DNA from: Limanda limanda
Lineage: Eukaryota; Chordata; Actinopteri; Pleuronectiformes; Pleuronectidae
Reading direction: 5' to 3'
Assembly: GCF_963576545.1 (NCBI RefSeq)
Contig: NW_026870561.1
Location: forward strand, 223,373 to 287,372
Length of the DNA stretch: 64,000 nucleotides
Shown here: one piece after another, positions 10,678 through 23,258 of the stretch
Position numbering within the stretch: the first letter of the stretch is position 1
How the letters are laid out: each line of letters begins with the position of its first letter
Made by a program: the position numbers and the translations under genes
The notes under the pieces: generated by a model
Databases searched by the model: none
What the model saw: the letters and a program-made list of their open reading frames with translations, nothing else
Told to the model about the DNA's origin: nothing

Positions 10678-12421
10678 GTGGGGGTAGAGCCTACTTGCAA
10701 GTCTCTCCGACCTTCACAAAAAAAGTTATTCAAGAATATCTCTTTCTCCTATGTGCTTTCATCCCTAACCCTTCCGAAAGTCGGAGAAGCTCAAGGATGG
10801 TACCGATCGATGCGCGCTACCCCATTTAGTGGGGGTAGAGCCTACTTGCAAGTCTCTCCGACCTTCACAAAAAAAGTTATTCAAGAATATCTCCTCAGAT
10901 TTGGGGGAATTTCGTCGGTCGACCTCTTTCGAAGGTCGTACAAGCTCGGGGATGGTACCAATCGATCCGCAGGACCCAAATTAGTCCAGATGCAACCACT
11001 TTCCAAGTCTCTCCGACCTTCACTAAAAAGTTATTCAAGAATATCTCTTTCTCCTATGTGCTTTCATCCCTAACCCTAACCCTTCCGAAAGTCGGAGAAG
11101 CTCAAGGATGGTACCGATCGATGCGCGCAACCCCATTTAGTGGGGGTAGAGCCTACTTGCAAGTCTCTCCGACCTTCACAAAAAAAGTTATTCAAGAATA
11201 TCTCTTTCTCCTATGTGCTTTCATCCCTAACCCTAACACTAACCCTTCCGAAAGTCGGAGAAGCTCAAGGATGGTACCGATCGATGCGCGCTACCCCATT
11301 TAGTGGGGGTAGAGCCTACTTGCAAGTCTCTCCGACCTTCACAAAAAAAGTTATTCAAGAATATCTCCTCAGATTTGGGGGAATTTCGTCGGTCGACCTC
11401 TTCCGAAGGTCGTACAAGCTCGGGGATGGTACCAATCGATCCGCAGGACCCAAATTAGTCCAGATGCAACCACTTTCCAAGTCTCTCCGACCTTCACAAA
11501 AAAAGTTATTCAAGAATATCTCTTTCTCCTATGTGCTTTCATCCCTAACCCTAACCCTTCCAAAAGTCGGAGAAGCTCAAGGATGGTACCGATCGATGCG
11601 CGCAACCCCATTTAGTGGGGGTAGAGCCTACTTGCAAGTCTCTCCGACCTTCACAAAAAAAGTTATTCAAGAATATCTCTTTCTCCTATGTGCTTTCATC
11701 CCTAACCCTAACCCTAACCCTTCCGAAAGTCGGAGAAGCTCAAGGATGGTACCGATCGATGCGCGCTACCCCATTTAGTGGGGGTAGAGCCTACTTGCAA
11801 GTCTCTCCGACCTTCACAAAAAAAGTTATTCAAGAATATCTCTTTCTCCTATGTGCTTTCATCCCTAACCCTAACCCTAACCCTTCCGAAAGTCGGAGAA
11901 GCTCAAGGATAGTACCGATCGATGCGCGCTACCCCATTTAGTGGGGGTAGAGCCTACTTGCAAGTCTCTCCGACCTTCACAAAAAAAGTTATTCAAGAAT
12001 ATCTCCTCAGATTTGGGGGAATTTCGTCGGTCGACCTCTTCCGAAGGTCGTACAAGCTCGGGGATGGTACCAATCGATCTGCAGGACCCAAATTAGTCCA
12101 GATGCAACCACTTTCCAAGTCTCTCCGACCTTCACAAAAAAAGTTATTCAAGAATATCTCTTTCTCCTATGTGCTTTCATCCCTAACCCTAACCCTAACC
12201 CTTCCGAAAGTCGGAGAAGCTCAAGGATGGTACCGATCGATGCGCGCAACCCCATTTAGTGGGGGTAGAGCCTACTTGCAAGTCTCTCCGACCTTCACAA
12301 AAAAAGTTATTCAAGAATATCTCTTTCTCCTATGTGCTTTCATCCCTAACCCTAACCCTAACCCTTCCGAAAGTCGGAGAAGCTCAAGGATAGTACCGAT
12401 CGATGCGCGCTACCCCATTTA
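10678..12421 (+). repeat. 1,744-bp HOR, copy 3
   Basis: All eight positions are present and the next copy follows directly. P4 carries a CpG-to-CpA change at 11562. P6 and P8 both end in GGATAGTACC (near 11908 and 12390). Confidence 0.94.
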
Positions 12422-14165
12422 GTGGGGGTAGAGCCTACTTGCAAGTCTCTCCGACCTTCACAAAAAAAGTTATTCAAGAATATCTCTTTCTCCTATGTGC
12501 TTTCATCCCTAACCCTTCCGAAAGTCGGAGAAGCTCAAGGATGGTACCGATCGATGCGCGCTACCCCATTTAGTGGGGGTAGAGCCTACTTGCAAGTCTC
12601 TCCGACCTTCACAAAAAAAGTTATTCAAGAATATCTCCTCAGATTTGGGGGAATTTCGTCGGTCGACCTCTTTCGAAGGTCGTACAAGCTCGGGGATGGT
12701 ACCAATCGATCCGCAGGACCCAAATTAGTCCAGATGCAACCACTTTCCAAGTCTCTCCGACCTTCACTAAAAAGTTATTCAAGAATATCTCTTTCTCCTA
12801 TGTGCTTTCATCCCTAACCCTAACCCTTCCGAAAGTCGGAGAAGCTCAAGGATGGTACCGATCGATGCGCGCAACCCCATTTAGTGGGGGTAGAGCCTAC
12901 TTGCAAGTCTCTCCGACCTTCACAAAAAAAGTTATTCAAGAATATCTCTTTCTCCTATGTGCTTTCATCCCTAACCCTAACACTAACCCTTCCGAAAGTC
13001 GGAGAAGCTCAAGGATGGTACCGATCGATGCGCGCTACCCCATTTAGTGGGGGTAGAGCCTACTTGCAAGTCTCTCCGACCTTCACAAAAAAAGTTATTC
13101 AAGAATATCTCCTCAGATTTGGGGGAATTTCGTCGGTCGACCTCTTCCGAAGGTCGTACAAGCTCGGGGATGGTACCAATCGATCCGCAGGACCCAAATT
13201 AGTCCAGATGCAACCACTTTTCAAGTCTCTCCGACCTTCACAAAAAAAGTTATTCAAGAATATCTCTTTCTCCTATGTGCTTTCATCCCTAACCCTAACC
13301 CTTCCGAAAGTCGGAGAAGCTCAAGGATGGTACCGATCGATGCGCGCAACCCCATTTAGTGGGGGTAGAGCCTACTTGCAAGTCTCTCCGACCTTCACAA
13401 AAAAAGTTATTCAAGAATATCTCTTTCTCCTATGTGCTTTCATCCCTAACCCTAACCCTAACCCTTCCGAAAGTCGGAGAAGCTCAAGGATGGTACCGAT
13501 CGATGCGCGCTACCCCATTTAGTGGGGGTAGAGCCTACTTGCAAGTCTCTCCGACCTTCACAAAAAAAGTTATTCAAGAATATCTCTTTCTCCTATGTGC
13601 TTTCATCCCTAACCCTAACCCTAACCCTTCCGAAAGTCGGAGAAGCTCAAGGATGGTACCGATCGATGCGCGCTACCCCATTTAGTGGGGGTAGAGCCTA
13701 CTTGCAAGTCTCTCCGACCTTCACAAAAAAAGTTATTCAAGAATATCTCCTCAGATTTGGGGGAATTTCGTCGGTCGACCTCTTCCGAAGGTCGTACAAG
13801 CTCGGGGATGGTACCAATCGATCTGCAGGACCCAAATTAGTCCAGATGCAACCACTTTCCAAGTCTCTCCGACCTTCACAAAAAAAGTTATTCAAGAATA
13901 TCTCTTTCTCCTATGTGCTTTCATCCCTAACCCTAACCCTAACCCTTCCGAAAGTCGGAGAAGCTCAAGGATGGTACCGATCGATGCGCGCAACCCCATT
14001 TAGTGGGGGTAGAGCCTACTTGCAAGTCTCTCCGACCTTCACAAAAAAAGTTATTCAAGAATATCTCTTTCTCCTATGTGCTTTCATCCCTAACCCTAAC
14101 CCTAACCCTTCCGAAAGTCGGAGAAGCTCAAGGATGGTACCGATCGATGCGCGCTACCCCATTTA
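12422..14165 (+). repeat. 1,744-bp HOR, copy 4 (tandem with copy 3)
   Basis: It lies immediately after copy 3 with the same length and unit order, the only perfectly tandem pair of complete HORs in the window. Its P4 beta has ACTTTTCAAG (T at 13221), a variant otherwise seen only in the dimers near 62930-63560. Confidence 0.94.
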
Positions 14166-14646
14166 GTGGGGGTAGAGCCTACTTGCAAGTCTCTCCGACC
14201 TTCACAAAAAAAGTTATTCAAGAATATCTCTTTCTCCTATGTGCTTTCATCCCTAACCCTAACCCTAACCCTTCCGAAAGTCGGAGAAGCTCAAGGATGG
14301 TACCGATCGATGCGCGCTACCCCATTTAGTGGGGGTAGAGCCTACTTGCAAGTCTCTCCGACCTTCACAAAAAAAGTTATTCAAGAATATCTCCTCAGAT
14401 TTGGGGGAATTTCGTCGGTCGACCTCTTCCGAAGGTCGTACAAGCTCGGGGATGGTACCAATCGATCCGCAGGACCCAAATTAGTCCAGATGCAACCACT
14501 TTCCAAGTCTCTCCGACCTTCACAAAAAAAGTTATTCAAGAATATCTCTTTCTCCTATGTGCTTTCATCCCTAACCCTAACCCTAACCCTTCCGAAAGTC
14601 GGAGAAGCTCAACGATGGTACCGATCGATGCGCGCTACCCCATTTA
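14166..14646 (+). repeat. Spacer: short plus dimer
   Basis: A short 163 unit and a long 318 unit with no HOR marker (no CTGCAG, no TTCGAA). The dimer ends CTCAACGATGG, a private G-to-C change near 14613. It leads into the degraded patch. Confidence 0.88.
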
Positions 14647-17534
14647 GTGGGGGTAGAGCCTACTTGCAAGTCTCTCCGACCTTCACAAAAAAAGTTATTC
14701 AAGAATATCTCCTCAGATTTGGGGGAATTTCGTCGGTCGACCTCTTCCGAAGGTCGTACAAGCTCGGGGATGGTACCAATCGATCCGCAGGACCCAAATT
14801 AGTCCAGATGCAACCACTTTCCAAGTCTCTCCGACCTTCACAAAAAAAGTTATTCAAGAATATCTCTTTCTCCTATGTGCTTTCATCCCTAACCCTAACC
14901 CTAACCCTTCCGACCCTTCCGAAAGTCGGAGAAGCTCAAGGATGGTACCGATCGATGCGCGCTACCCCATTTAGTGGGGGTAGAGCCTACTTGCAAGTCT
15001 CTCCGACCTTCACAAAAAAAGTTATTCAAGAATATCTCCTCAGATTTGGGGAATTTCGTCGGTCGACCTCTTCCGAAGGTCGTACAAGCTCGGGGATAGT
15101 ACCAATCGATCCGCAGGACCCAAATTAGTCCAGATGCAACCACTTTCCAAGTCTCTCCGACCTTCACAAAAAAAGTTATTCAAGAATATCTCTTTCTCCT
15201 ATGTGCTTTCATCCCTAACCCTAACCCTAACCCTTCCGAAAGTCGGAGAAGCTCAAGGATGGTACCGATCGATGCGCGCAACCCCATTTAGTGGGAGTAG
15301 AGCCTACTTGCAAGTCTCTCCGACCTTCACAAAAAAAGTTATTCAAGAATATCTTTTCTCCTATGTGCTTCATCCCTAACCCTAACCCCTAACCCTTCCG
15401 AAAGTCGGAAAAGCTCAAGGATGGTACCGATCGATGCGCGCTACCCAATTTAGTGGGGGTAGAGCCTACTTGCAAGTCTCTCCCGACCTTCACAAAAAAA
15501 GTTATTCAAGAATATCTCCTCAGATTTGGGGGAATTTCGTCGGTCGACCTCTTCCAAAGGTCGTACAAGCTCGGGGATGGTACCAATCGATCCGCAGGAC
15601 CCAAATTAGTCCAGATGCAACCACTTTCCAAGTCTCTCCGACCTTCACAAAAAAGTTATTCAGAATATCTCTTTCTCCTATGTGCTTTCATCCCTAACCC
15701 TAACCCTAACCTTCCGAAAGTCGGAGAAGCTCAAAGATGGTACCGATCGATGCGCGCTACCCCATTTAGTGGGGTAGAGCCTACTTGCAAGTCTCTCCGA
15801 CGTCACAAAAAAAGTTATTCAAGAATATCTCTTTCTCCTATGTGCTTTCATCCCTAACCCTAACCCTAACCCTTCCGAAAGTCGGAGAAGCTCAAGGATG
15901 GTACCGATCGATGCGCGCTACCCCATTTAGTGGGGGTAGAGCCTACTTGCAAGTCTCTCCGACCTTCACAAAAAAGTTATTCAAGAATATCTCTTTCTCC
16001 TATGTGCTTTCATCCCTAACCCTAACCCTAACCCTTCCGAAAGTCGGAGAAGCTCAAGGATGGTACTGATCGATGCGCGCAACCCCATTTAGTGGGGGTA
16101 GAGCCTACTTGCAAGTCTCTCCGACCTTCACAAAAAAAAGTTATTCAAGAATATCTCTTTCTCCTATGTGCTTTCATCCCTAACCCTAACCCTAACCCCT
16201 TCCGAAAGTCGGAGAAGCTCAAGGATGGTACCGATCGATGCGCGCTACCCCATTTAGTGGGGGTAGAGCCTACTTGCAAGTCTCTCCGACCTTCACAAAA
16301 AAAGTTATTCAAGAATATCTCCTCAGATTTGGGGGAATTTCGTCGGTCGACCTCTCCGAAGGTCGTACAAGCTCGGGGATGGTACCAATCGATCCGCAGG
16401 ACCCAAATTAGTCCAGATGCAACCACTTTCCAAGTCTCTCCGACCTTCACAAAAAAAGTTATTCAAGAATATCTCTTTCTCCTATTTGCTTTCATCCCTA
16501 ACCCTAACCCCTTCCGAAAGTCGGAGAGCTCAAGGATGTACCGATCGATGCGCGCAACCCCATTTAGTGGGGGTAGAGCCTACTTGCAAGTCTCTCCGAC
16601 CTTCACAAAAAAAGTTATTCAAGAATATCTCTTTCTCCTATGTGCTTTCATCCCTAACCCTAACCCTAACCCTTCCGAAAGTCGGAGAAGCTCAAGGATG
16701 GTACCGATCGATGCGCGCTACCCCATTTAGTGGGGGTAGAGCCTACTTGCAAGTCTCTCCGACCTTCACAAAAAAAGTTATTCAAGAATATCTCTTTCTC
16801 CTATGTGCTTTCATCCCTAACCCTAACCCTAACCCTTCCGAAAGTCGGAGAAGCTCAAGGTGGTACCGATCGATGCGCGCTACCCCATTTAGTGGGGGTA
16901 GAGCCTACTTGCAAGTCTCTCCGACCTTCACAAAAAAAGTTATTCAAGAATATCTCCTCAGATTTGGGGGAATTTCGTCGGTCGACCTCTTCCGAAGGTC
17001 GTACAAGCTCGGGATGGTACCAATCGATCTGCAAGGACCCAAATTAGTCCAGATGCAACCACTTTCCAAGTCTCTCCGACCTTCACAAAAAAAGTTATTC
17101 AAGAATATCTCTTTCTCCTATGTGCTTTCATCCCTAACCCTAACCCTAACCCTTCCGAAAGTCGGAGAAGCTCAAGGATGGTATCGATCGATGCGCGCAA
17201 CCCCATTTAGTGGGGGTAGAGCCATACTTGCAAGTCTCTCCGACCTTCACAAAAAAAGTTATTCAAGAATATTCTTTCTCCTATGTGCTTTCATCCCTAA
17301 CCCTAACCCTAACCCTTCCGAAAGTCGGAGAAGCTCAAGGATGGTACCGATCGATGCGCGCTACCCCATTCAGTGGGGGTAGAGCCTACTTGCAAGTCTC
17401 TCCGGCCTTCACAAAAAAAGTTATTCAAGAATATCTCTTTCTCCTATGTGCTTTCATCCTAACCCTAACCCTAACCCTTCCGAAAGTCGGAGAAGCTCAA
17501 GGATGGTACCGATCGATGCGCGCTACCCCATTTA
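14647..17534 (+). repeat. Degraded patch of the array with many single-base indels
   Basis: Units are still recognisable, with starts at 14647, 14974, 15291, 15453, 15769, 15930, 16092, 16257, 16567, 16730, 16892, 17210 and 17373. Their lengths drift to 327, 317, 162, 316, 161, 162, 165, 310 and so on. Examples are a 9-bp duplication at about 14914-14922, a lost G in TTTGGGGAATT (near 15048), CTCCCGACC (15480), A6 or A8 instead of A7, GAGCCATACTTG (17223), AAGGTGGTACC (16860), CTATTTGC (16486) and GGCCTTC (17405). The unit order from 14974 (GGATAG long, GGGAG short, CCAAAGG long, three short, long) matches a K-type module D and tail. Either it is an unpolished assembly segment or an older block that escaped homogenisation. 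Confidence 0.85.
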
Positions 17535-18170
17535 GTGGGGGTAGAGCCTACTTGCAAGTCTCTCCGACCTTCACAAAAAAAGTTATTCAAGAATATCTCC
17601 TCAGATTTGGGGGAATTTCGTCGGTCGACCTCTTCCGAAGGTCGTACAAGCTCGGGGATGGTACCAATCGATCCGCAGGACCCAAATTAGTCCAGATGCA
17701 ACCACTTTCCAAGTCTCTCCGACCTTCACAAAAAAAGTTATTCAAGAATATCTCTTTCTCCTATGTGCTTTCATCCCTAACCCTAACCCTAACCCTTCCG
17801 AAAGTCGGAGAAGCTCAAGGATGGTACCGATCGATGCGCGCTACCCCATTTAGTGGGGGTAGAGCCTACTTGCAAGTCTCTCCGACCTTCACAAAAAAAG
17901 TTATTCAAGAATATCTCCTCAGATTTGGGGGAATTTCGTCGGTCGACCTCTTCCGAAGGTCGTACAAGCTCGGGGATGGTACCAATCGATCCGCAGGACC
18001 CAAATTAGTCCAGATGCAACCACTTTCCAAGTCTCTCCGACCTTCACAAAAAAAGTTATTCAAGAATATCTCTTTCTCCTATGTGCTTTCATCCCTAACC
18101 CTAACCCTAACCCTTCCGAAAGTCGGAGAAGCTCAAGGATGGTACCGATCGATGCGCGCTACCCCATTTA
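17535..18170 (+). repeat. Two consecutive dimers
   Basis: Long 318 units at 17535 and 17853, the counterpart of 7798-8433 at offset 9,737. They mark where clean sequence resumes after the degraded patch. The preceding units at 17210 and 17373 carry GAGCCATACTTG and CATTCAGTGG; the latter removes a stop and lengthens the apparent frame here to 480 codons. Confidence 0.9.
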
Positions 18171-18969
18171 GTGGGGGTAGAGCCTACTTGCAAGTCTCTC
18201 CGACCTTCACAAAAAAAGTTATTCAAGAATATCTCCTCAGATTTGGGGGAATTTCGTCGGTCGACCTCTTCCGAAGGTCGTACAAGCTCGGGGATAGTAC
18301 CAATCGATCCGCAGGACCCAAATTAGTCCAGATGCAACCACTTTCCAAGTCTCTCCGACCTTCACAAAAAAAGTTATTCAAGAATATCTCTTTCTCCTAT
18401 GTGCTTTCATCCCTAACCCTAACCCTAACCCTTCCGAAAGTCGGAGAAGCTCAAGGATGGTACCGATCGATGCGCGCAACCCCATTTAGTGGGAGTAGAG
18501 CCTACTTGCAAGTCTCTCCGACCTTCACAAAAAAAGTTATTCAAGAATATCTCTTTCTCCTATGTGCTTTCATCCCTAACCCTAACCCTAACCCTTCCGA
18601 AAGTCGGAAAAGCTCAAGGATGGTACCGATCGATGCGCGCTACCCAATTTAGTGGGGGTAGAGCCTACTTGCAAGTCTCTCCGACCTTCACAAAAAAAGT
18701 TATTCAAGAATATCTCCTCAGATTTGGGGGAATTTCGTCGGTCGACCTCTTCCAAAGGTCGTACAAGCTCGGGGATGGTACCAATCGATCCGCAGGACCC
18801 AAATTAGTCCAGATGCAACCACTTTCCAAGTCTCTCCGACCTTCACAAAAAAAGTTATTCAAGAATATCTCTTTCTCCTATGTGCTTTCATCCCTAACCC
18901 TAACCCTAACCCTTCCGAAAGTCGGAGAAGCTCAAAGATGGTACCGATCGATGCGCGCTACCCCATTTA
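18171..18969 (+). repeat. Module D, K subtype (799 bp)
   Basis: It has GGATAGTACC, GTGGGAGTAG with GTCGGAAAAG (near 18604), and CCCAATT with CTTCCAAAGG. The third unit ends CTCAAAGATGG (near 18935), where the counterpart at 8915 has CTCAAGGATGG. Confidence 0.92.
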
Positions 18970-20414
18970 GTGGGGGTAGAGCCTACTTGCAAGTCTCTCC
19001 GACCTTCACAAAAAAAGTTATTCAAGAATATCTCTTTCTCCTATGTGCTTTCATCCCTAACCCTAACCCTAACCCTTCCGAAAGTCGGAGAAGCTCAAGG
19101 ATGGTACCGATCGATGCGCGCTACCCCATTTAGTGGGGGTAGAGCCTACTTGCAAGTCTCTCCGACCTTCACAAAAAAAGTTATTCAAGAATATCTCTTT
19201 CTCCTATGTGCTTTCATCCCTAACCCTAACCCTAACCCTTCCGAAAGTCGGAGAAGCTCAAGGATGGTACTGATCGATGCGCGCAACCCCATTTAGTGGG
19301 GGTAGAGCCTACTTGCAAGTCTCTCCGACCTTCACAAAAAAAGTTATTCAAGAATATCTCTTTCTCCTATGTGCTTTCATCCCTAACCCTAACCCTAACC
19401 CTTCCGAAAGTCGGAGAAGCTCAAGGATGGTACCGATCGATGCGCGCTACCCCATTTAGTGGGGGTAGAGCCTACTTGCAAGTCTCTCCGACCTTCACAA
19501 AAAAAGTTATTCAAGAATATCTCCTCAGATTTGGGGGAATTTCGTCGGTCGACCTCTTCCGAAGGTCGTACAAGCTCGGGGATGGTACCAATCGATCCGC
19601 AGGACCCAAATTAGTCCAGATGCAACCACTTTCCAAGTCTCTCCGACCTTCACAAAAAAAGTTATTCAAGAATATCTCTTTCTCCTATGTGCTTTCATCC
19701 CTAACCCTAACCCTTCCGAAAGTCGGAGAAGCTCAAGGATGGTACCGATCGATGCGCGCAACCCCATTTAGTGGGGGTAGAGCCTACTTGCAAGTCTCTC
19801 CGACCTTCACAAAAAAAGTTATTCAAGAATATCTCTTTCTCCTATGTGCTTTCATCCCTAACCCTAACCCTAACCCTTCCGAAAGTCGGAGAAGCTCAAG
19901 GATGGTACCGATCGATGCGCGCTACCCCATTTAGTGGGGGTAGAGCCTACTTGCAAGTCTCTCCGACCTTCACAAAAAAAGTTATTCAAGAATATCTCCT
20001 CAGATTTGGGGGAATTTCGTCGGTCGACCTCTTTCGAAGGTCGTACAAGCTCGGGGATGGTACCAATCGATCCGCAGGACCCAAATTAGTCCAGATGCAA
20101 CCACTTTCCAAGTCTCTCCGACCTTCACAAAAAAAGTTATTCAAGAATATCTCTTTCTCCTATGTGCTTTCATCCCTAACCCTAACCCTAACCCTTCCGA
20201 AAGTCGGAGAAGCTCAAGGATGGTACCGATCGATGCGCGCAACCCCATTTAGTGGGGGTAGAGCCTACTTGCAAGTCTCTCCGACCTTCACAAAAAAAGT
20301 TATTCAAGAATATCTCTTTCTCCTATGTGCTTTCATCCCTAACCCTAACCCTAACCCTTCCGAAAGTCGGAGAAGCTCAAGGATAGTACCGATCGATGCG
20401 CGCTACCCCATTTA
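18970..20414 (+). repeat. K-type tail (1,445 bp)
   Basis: Same seven units as at 9233, including TACTGATCG ending the second short unit (near 19270) and CTTTCGAAGG in the second long unit. The last short unit ends GGATAGTACC just before the HOR, as at 3810 and 10515. Confidence 0.91.
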
Positions 20415-22158
20415 GTGGGGGTAGAGCCTACTTGCAAGTCTCTCCGACCTTCACAAAAAAAGTTATTCAAGAATATCTCTTTCTCCTATGTGCTTTCATC
20501 CCTAACCCTTCCGAAAGTCGGAGAAGCTCAAGGATGGTACCGATCGATGCGCGCTACCCCATTTAGTGGGGGTAGAGCCTACTTGCAAGTCTCTCCGACC
20601 TTCACAAAAAAAGTTATTCAAGAATATCTCCTCAGATTTGGGGGAATTTCGTCGGTCGACCTCTTTCGAAGGTCGTACAAGCTCGGGGATGGTACCAATC
20701 GATCCGCAGGACCCAAATTAGTCCAGATGCAACCACTTTCCAAGTCTCTCCGACCTTCACTAAAAAGTTATTCAAGAATATCTCTTTCTCCTATGTGCTT
20801 TCATCCCTAACCCTAACCCTTCCGAAAGTCGGAGAAGCTCAAGGATGGTACCGATCGATGCGCGCAACCCCATTTAGTGGGGGTAGAGCCTACTTGCAAG
20901 TCTCTCCGACCTTCACAAAAAAAGTTATTCAAGAATATCTCTTTCTCCTATGTGCTTTCATCCCTAACCCTAACACTAACCCTTCCGAAAGTCGGAGAAG
21001 CTCAAAGATGGTACCGATCGATGCGCGCTACCCCATTTAGTGGGGGTAGAGCCTACTTGCAAGTCTCTCCGACCTTCACAAAAAAAGTTATTCAAGAATA
21101 TCTCCTCAGATTTGGGGGAATTTCGTCGGTCGACCTCTTCCGAAGGTCGTACAAGCTCGGGGATGGTACCAATCGATCCGCAGGACCCAAATTAGTCCAG
21201 ATGCAACCACTTTCCAAGTCTCTCCGACCTTCACAAAAAAAGTTATTCAAGAATATCTCTTTCTCCTATGTGCTTTCATCCCTAACCCTAACCCTTCCGA
21301 AAGTCGGAGAAGCTCAAGGATGGTACCGATCGATGCGCGCAACCCCATTTAGTGGGGGTAGAGCCTACTTGCAAGTCTCTCCGACCTTCACAAAAAAAGT
21401 TATTCAAGAATATCTCTTTCTCCTATGTGCTTTCATCCCTAACCCTAACCCTAACCCTTCCGAAAGTCGGAGAAGCTCAAGGATGGTACCGATCGATGCG
21501 CGCTACCCCATTTAGTGGGGGTAGAGCCTACTTGCAAGTCTCTCCGACCTTCACAAAAAAAGTTATTCAAGAATATCTCTTTCTCCTATGTGCTTTCATC
21601 CCTAACCCTAACCCTAACCCTTCCGAAAGTCGGAGAAGCTCAAGGATGGTACCGATCGATGCGCGCTACCCCATTTAGTGGGGGTAGAGCCTACTTGCAA
21701 GTCTCTCCGACCTTCACAAAAAAAGTTATTCAAGAATATCTCCTCAGATTTGGGGGAATTTCGTCGGTCGACCTCTTCCGAAGGTCGTACAAGCTCGGGG
21801 ATGGTACCAATCGATCTGCAGGACCCAAATTAGTCCAGATGCAACCACTTTCCAAGTCTCTCCGACCTTCACAAAAAAAGTTATTCAAGAATATCTCTTT
21901 CTCCTATGTGCTTTCATCCCTAACCCTAACCCTAACCCTTCCGAAAGTCGGAGAAGCTCAAGGATGGTACCGATCGATGCGCGCAACCCCATTTAGTGGG
22001 GGTAGAGCCTACTTGCAAGTCTCTCCGACCTTCACAAAAAAAGTTATTCAAGAATATCTCTTTCTCCTATGTGCTTTCATCCCTAACCCTAACCCTAACC
22101 CTTCCGAAAGTCGGAGAAGCTCAAGGATAGTACCGATCGATGCGCGCTACCCCATTTA
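20415..22158 (+). repeat. 1,744-bp HOR, copy 5
   Basis: Complete P1-P8. P3 ends CTCAAAGATGG (A at 21006) and P8 ends GGATAGTACC. It is the offset-9,737 counterpart of copy 3. Confidence 0.94.
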
Positions 22159-23258
22159 GTGGGGGTAGAGCCTACTTGCAAGTCTCTCCGACCTTCACAA
22201 AAAAAGTTATTCAAGAATATCTCTTTCTCCTATGTGCTTTCATCCCTAACCCTTCCGAAAGTCGGAGAAGCTCAAGGATGGTACCGATCGATGCGCGCTA
22301 CCCCATTTAGTGGGGGTAGAGCCTACTTGCAAGTCTCTCCGACCTTCACAAAAAAAGTTATTCAAGAATATCTCCTCAGATTTGGGGGAATTTCGTCGGT
22401 CGACCTCTTTCGAAGGTCGTACAAGCTCGGGGATGGTACCAATCGATCCGCAGGACCCAAATTAGTCCAGATGCAACCACTTTCCAAGTCTCTCCGACCT
22501 TCACTAAAAAGTTATTCAAGAATATCTCTTTCTCCTATGTGCTTTCATCCCTAACCCTAACCCTTCCGAAAGTCGGAGAAGCTCAAGGATGGTACCGATC
22601 GATGCGCGCAACCCCATTTAGTGGGGGTAGAGCCTACTTGCAAGTCTCTCCGACCTTCACAAAAAAAGTTATTCAAGAATATCTCTTTCTCCTATGTGCT
22701 TTCATCCCTAACCCTAACACTAACCCTTCCGAAAGTCGGAGAAGCTCAAGGATGGTACCGATCGATGCGCGCTACCCCATTTAGTGGGGGTAGAGCCTAC
22801 TTGCAAGTCTCTCCGACCTTCACAAAAAAAGTTATTCAAGAATATCTCCTCAGATTTGGGGGAATTTCGTCGGTCGACCTCTTCCGAAGGTCGTACAAGC
22901 TCGGGGATGGTACCAATCGATCCGCAGGACCCAAATTAGTCCAGATGCAACCACTTTCCAAGTCTCTCCGACCTTCACAAAAAAAGTTATTCAAGAATAT
23001 CTCTTTCTCCTATGTGCTTTCATCCCTAACCCTAACCCTTCCGAAAGTCGGAGAAGCTCAAGGATGGTACCGATCGATGCGCGCAACCCCATTTAGTGGG
23101 GGTAGAGCCTACTTGCAAGTCTCTCCGACCTTCACAAAAAAAGTTATTCAAGAATATCTCTTTCTCCTATGTGCTTTCATCCCTAACCCTAACCCTAACC
23201 CTTCCGAAAGTCGGAGAAGCTCAAGGATAGTACCGATCGATGCGCGCTACCCCATTTA
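22159..23258 (+). repeat. Truncated HOR, P1-P5 only (1,100 bp)
   Basis: It consists of short 151, long 311, short with CACTAA, long 312 and one short unit, and then restarts at P1 of the next copy. P5 ends GGATAGTACC, the sequence that normally ends P8. The junction therefore looks like exchange between the P5 and P8 short units, which are nearly identical. Confidence 0.92.

Larger units (their letters stand above)
7798..13521 (+). repeat. 5.7-kb segmental duplication, left copy (partner 17535-23258)
   Basis: Every unit boundary in 7798-13521 recurs at offset exactly 9,737. It covers two dimers, K-type module D, K tail, one full HOR and P1-P5 of the next. I noticed only a few substitutions and no net indel. 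The match ends where the left copy continues into P6 and the right copy restarts at P1. Confidence 0.88.
17535..23258 (+). repeat. 5.7-kb segmental duplication, right copy (partner 7798-13521)
   Basis: It begins exactly where the degraded patch ends. Differences from the left copy include 18279 (AGGTCGTAC against AGGTTGTAC), CTCAAAGATGG near 18935 and A at 21006. Confidence 0.88.

Noticed and set aside
14914..14922. A new telomere-repeat type from the 9-bp CGACCCTTC duplication
   Set aside because: It occurs once, within the degraded patch, and is a simple local duplication of sequence beside the CCCTAA tract.
14901..15167. Minus-strand open frames (also near 16145-16450, 32109-32330, 39440-39640 and 61897-62169)
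   Set aside because: They appear where indels or substitutions in the repeat remove a stop on the reverse strand, and are repeat sequence with no independent coding signal.
17210..18652. Open frame of 480 codons, and many others of 60 to 424 codons on the + strand
   Set aside because: All are the same satellite translated in frame. They open at a GTG or ATG inside the unit and close at the same TTTAG two units later. The peptide has no recognisable domain, and its length depends only on the number of consecutive dimers.
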